Shown here piece by piece: positions 62,876-64,000 of a DNA stretch of 64,000 nt (the stretch's first letter is position 1; every line of letters starts with the position of its first letter). Both the position numbers and the translations under genes were made by a program. This DNA comes from Ornithinimicrobium sufpigmenti (GTDB lineage: Bacteria; Actinomycetota; Actinomycetes; Actinomycetales; Dermatophilaceae), in the NCBI RefSeq assembly GCF_004322775.1, contig NZ_CP036403.1, positions 1,736,001 through 1,800,000 on the forward strand. Reading direction: 5' to 3'. Below the pieces are notes generated by a model. That model ran no database searches and was not told the origin of the DNA. It worked only from the letters and a program-made list of their open reading frames with translations.

Positions 62876-64000
62876 TCAAATACGAGCCCTCCGTGGATCC
62901 TGTAACCAGCGCCGCAGTTCTGCGAGGGTCGGCGCGAGCGCCAAGCCGGGGTGGATCTCTAGAGCAGAGACACACACGGGTCTCCGCACCAGCGCTTCCT
63001 CGACGTAAACGGCCGAGGCGGTCACGACCAAGGGAATCACGTTGTTGTAGGTGGAGAAATCCCAATTATCTCCACGCTGGCCTGGCAGTACTGTGATCTT
63101 CTGCAGCCATCCACCACCGCGACCAGCTACATCGCCCCCGACCTTGTCTTCCAAGCGGCTGGCCATGTTCCGGTATGCTTTGTAGTCGCCGGTGAAAGCC
63201 GCTTCTTCATCACGCACATTGTCCAAGCAATCAACTAAGAGGAGTGTGCCCTCATGGGCTCCGATGGCATCGACGTCTGTGATAGCCCTCCCATGTTTGA
63301 GTAAACGTCGTCCACGCATCGCACGCAAGCCAGCATCCGGCGCCCAAATTGAATCGTCGATCGCCGACTGCACGGCATATTCGAAGAGCGAACTGCGGTG
63401 ATTCGCAAAGGCGCCAGAAATGAGAGGCATGCGAGTGGCCACATTAAACGCATTAGTGACCGCGCAGAGGTCCACCCCCACGGTTTCGCCATGCTGGCGG
63501 AAGAAGGCTCCTGGCCTAGGCGGCCAAAGAGAACCCTGAACATCCTTTAGCTCATCGTGAAGGGATCTGACCTCGCGTGGCATAGCGGCCCCCGGGAAGA
63601 CGCATCGCGCAGCTCCCAGAGCGTCGTCAAAGTATCGGGCTAATGTCTCCATCAAGAGCGCTTCATTAGTAAAAATAAACGCCCCTTTCTGCCTTAGAGC
63701 TTCAACGGAGGGGGGAGTCGCGTTCACCATTTCTAGAGCCATGCTCAGGAGCAAGAAGCAGGGCACAGCCGTCCGGCTGTACCATGGCCCAAAACCGTGG
63801 CTCTGGGCCTTCGTGTTGAAGCCGAATAAGTCAGACAGGTTGGTGACACCTACCTCAAAGTACTGAAGCGGGTCCGCGTGTGGCCCATCCCCCGCTTGTT
63901 CGCGTCTCCTTGGGAGCCGGCCAACTTTGAGGATGTCTAGATCGGGGGGGCCAGTTTTCCGAGTCTTCTCGGGGCGTAGCGTTGAAGGACGCCATATTAA
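62876..64000 (-). CDS. Unknown protein, 5' end outside window
   Basis: The minus-strand frame is open from 62876 to the window edge, at least 374 codons, and the reading upstream of 63766 (QYFEVGVTNLSDLFGFNTKA and SHGFGPWYSRTAVPC) has protein-like composition, so the true start is beyond 64000. TDVDAIGAHEGTLLLVDCLD looks like a PD-(D/E)XK strand pair in which the ExK position has become D-C-L, so it would be inactive or a chance resemblance. GC content is low. Convergent with the membrane-anchored gene. Confidence 0.75.
   Translation of the reverse strand, partial: LIWRPSTLRPEKTRKTGPPDLDILKVGRLPRRREQAGDGPHADPLQYFEVGVTNLSDLFGFNTKAQSHGFGPWYSRTAVPCFLLLSMALEMVNATPPSVEALRQKGAFIFTNEALLMETLARYFDDALGAARCVFPGAAMPREVRSLHDELKDVQGSLWPPRPGAFFRQHGETVGVDLCAVTNAFNVATRMPLISGAFANHRSSLFEYAVQSAIDDSIWAPDAGLRAMRGRRLLKHGRAITDVDAIGAHEGTLLLVDCLDNVRDEEAAFTGDYKAYRNMASRLEDKVGGDVAGRGGGWLQKITVLPGQRGDNWDFSTYNNVIPLVVTASAVYVEEALVRRPVCVSALEIHPGLALAPTLAELRRWLQDPRRARI

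Noticed and set aside
1..64000. CRISPR arrays, tRNA and rRNA genes
   Set aside because: No regularly spaced repeats and no recognisable tRNA or rRNA segments were seen in reading through the window; a dedicated scan was not possible.

Overview
High-GC DNA with Lsr2, a fused CydDC and actinobacterial gene families points to an actinobacterium, most likely Micrococcales. No rRNA, tRNA or housekeeping block is visible. The window reads as accessory DNA: a metal-resistance and respiration island, then mobilisation genes, then a defence and nuclease region, with broken genes and insertion-sequence remnants throughout.

1-28.7 kb is the metal and respiration island. It holds lspA (cut by the window edge); a system II cytochrome c maturation operon (thioredoxin-like lipoprotein, ccdA, resB, resC); a cupin, P1B-type metal ATPase and separate HMA chaperone on the minus strand; an ArsR-type sensor with a CDF exporter; a CopD-CtaG membrane protein; a frameshifted IS110; cydA-cydB-cydDC for cytochrome bd; a BlaI/M56 pair divergent from cydA; copC; and a second, truncated CopD-CtaG. 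An arsenic block (flavoprotein remnant, frameshifted arsC, intact arsR) closes it. The two CopD-CtaG copies share 723 bp without a difference inside otherwise diverged paralogues, and the truncated copy starts in a long inverted repeat. The whole suggests metal export plus maintenance of respiratory enzymes under copper stress.

28.8-36.2 kb is a mobilisation module: a 1909-residue relaxase-helicase-primase-like protein, a small partner, an oriT-like inverted repeat and two small divergent genes. No coupling protein or type IV secretion genes are present, so the element is mobilisable or continues outside the window.

36.4-42.9 kb is an intact type I restriction-modification operon (hsdM, hsdS, hsdR). 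42.9-49.3 kb holds mobile-element genes of unknown role, an M48-like membrane protein with an imperfect zinc motif, Lsr2 and a frameshifted DksA/TraR-like gene.

49.5-64 kb is a mosaic with several unrelated proteins carrying PD-(D/E)XK-like nuclease signatures, a possible HEPN-like protein, a DUF429 protein, an uracil-DNA glycosylase fused to an Imm35/YrhB-like domain, a frameshifted GIY-YIG nuclease, a complete IS1380-family element with target duplication, and fragments of a tyrosine integrase, IS3 and IS481. GC content falls clearly after about 59.4 kb, indicating separate acquisition. This is the best place to look for undescribed defence systems.
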